Notes under the pieces: model-generated
Databases searched by the model: none
What the model was told of the DNA's origin: nothing
The model's input: the letters and a program-made list of their open reading frames with translations, nothing else
Made by a program: the position numbers and the translations under genes
Shown: piece after piece, positions 63,178 to 64,000 of the stretch
Position numbering within the stretch: the first letter of the stretch is position 1
How the letters are laid out: the number at the start of each line of letters is the position of its first letter
Assembly (NCBI RefSeq): GCF_025833875.1
Contig: NZ_JAOYOD010000001.1
Span: forward strand, 2,790,001-2,854,000
Origin: Reichenbachiella ulvae
GTDB lineage: Bacteria; Bacteroidota; Bacteroidia; Cytophagales; Cyclobacteriaceae
Direction: 5' to 3'
Length of the DNA: 64,000 nucleotides

Positions 63178-64000
63178 ATGATATCAGACATATTCATCAA
63201 ACGCCCTAATCTGGCGATCGTGATATCCGTGCTCCTTCTTCTGACAGGAACTTTGGCTATCCTAAACCTCCCTGTGACGCAGTATCCGGAGATTACCCCT
63301 CCTGTGGTATCCGTATCGGGCAACTATACCGGTGCTGATGCCGAAACGGTAGAACAAACCGTAGCTACACCAGTGGAGACACAGATCAACGGTACTCCGG
63401 GCATGACTTACTTATCCTCTACCAGCACCAGTACCGGACAGATGTCCATGAATGTGAACTTTGAGGTGGGAACAGATGTGGACATAGCCACGCTGGATGT
63501 ACAAAACCGTGTAAGCATCGCCGAACCCACTCTTCCTGAGGCGGTAAGACGACTGGGTATGGTGGTAAGAAAGAGAAACCCTAGTATCATGATGGTGGTA
63601 GGGATCTACTCTCCTAAGGGCACACACGACCCCTCCTATTTGGACAATTACACCAACATATTCGTGAGAGATGCTTTGCTACGTGTACCTGGAGTAGGCG
63701 ACATCAATTCTATCGGGCAGGATTTCAGTATGAGACTTTGGCTGAAGCCAGATAAAATGGCGCAATACGGAATTAAAACGCAGGAAGTAAGTGCCGCCAT
63801 CCAGGAGCAAAACCTGCAAGTAGCTGCAGGTAAAGTTGGCGCCATGCCTCAGGTAGGTGAGCAAGCCTTTGAATATCCGATCACGGTGAATGGGCGACTC
63901 TCCGATCCTGAGGAGTTCGAGCAAATCATCGTACGAACGGATCCGAATACCGGTTCTATTGTTTACCTTAAGGATATCGCCAGAATCGAATTTGGACGCT
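63178..64000 (+). CDS. RND (AcrB/HAE1-type) efflux transporter, C-terminus beyond window
   Basis: Open from ATG 63178 to the edge (274 codons of an expected ~1040). N-terminus ISDIFIKRPNLAIVISVLLL and LNLPVTQYPEITPPVVSVSG are diagnostic for hydrophobe/amphiphile RND pumps, as are TVATPVETQINGTPGMTYLS and the porter-domain ALLRVPGVGDINSIGQDFSM. It is the proton-driven inner-membrane pump of the TolC-adaptor system. The 135-base leader contains the loose repeat TTATTGGGTTATTAGAAATT. Confidence 0.95.
   Translation, partial: MISDIFIKRPNLAIVISVLLLLTGTLAILNLPVTQYPEITPPVVSVSGNYTGADAETVEQTVATPVETQINGTPGMTYLSSTSTSTGQMSMNVNFEVGTDVDIATLDVQNRVSIAEPTLPEAVRRLGMVVRKRNPSIMMVVGIYSPKGTHDPSYLDNYTNIFVRDALLRVPGVGDINSIGQDFSMRLWLKPDKMAQYGIKTQEVSAAIQEQNLQVAAGKVGAMPQVGEQAFEYPITVNGRLSDPEEFEQIIVRTDPNTGSIVYLKDIARIEFGR

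Overview
The window reads as chromosomal DNA of a free-living, probably marine, gliding-type Bacteroidota (Cytophagales-like). The signs are T9SS C-terminal sorting domains, a SusC/SusD pair with an STN-FecR-ECF sigma relay, TAnnTTTG -7 promoter boxes, few strong Shine-Dalgarno sites, MORN-type lipoproteins and moderate-to-low GC. I see no rRNA, CRISPR array, phage or complete insertion sequence. Genus is inference only.

Layout. 0-17 kb is mostly housekeeping and small regulators: cystathionine beta-synthase, Tex, a TlpA-like thioredoxin, a TetR/hydrolase pair with matching palindromic operators, thioredoxin, the 5-oxoprolinase operon pxpABC, and an unusual protein with two cyclic-nucleotide-binding-like folds fused to an acyltransferase-like domain.

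17.5-38 kb is a dense surface-glycoconjugate region that looks AT-richer than its flanks. It holds glycosyltransferases, a SyrD/PvdE-type ABC exporter and a Stealth phosphotransferase. It has a full 2-aminoethylphosphonate (AEP) pathway: PEP mutase fused to a cytidylyltransferase, phosphonopyruvate decarboxylase and AEP transaminase. Next to these are a LicC/PntC-like cytidylyltransferase, a LicD-like transferase and a PhyH dioxygenase. It continues into an inositol-lipid set: inositol-3-phosphate synthase, a CTP:inositol-1-phosphate cytidylyltransferase-like enzyme, a CDP-alcohol phosphatidyltransferase and a PimA-like glycosyltransferase. A 3.35-kb cassette (glycosyltransferase, Wzi, small secreted protein) lies between two near-identical 192-bp direct repeats made from the 5' end of the PimA-like gene. 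The most interesting reading of the region is a phosphonate-decorated glycan or glycolipid built on an inositol lipid, loosely like a GPI glycolipid. This is a hypothesis from gene content.

38-41 kb holds RlmD, a TPR-SH3 membrane protein and two identical tRNA-Lys genes. 41-58.5 kb is carbohydrate catabolism: a multimodular GH16 laminarinase-like enzyme, a succinate-semialdehyde-type dehydrogenase, and an arabinose-directed polysaccharide utilization locus (ECF sigma, FecR, STN-SusC, SusD, GH127, GH51). The SusC gene carries an in-frame TAG. A serine hydrolase and a lipoprotein follow. 59.8-64 kb is a TetR-controlled RND efflux operon (TolC, membrane-fusion protein, RND pump) that runs off the right edge.

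Two genes look broken: the lipoprotein at 1851-2352 (one-base frameshift) and susC (nonsense codon). Both could be sequence errors or real lesions.
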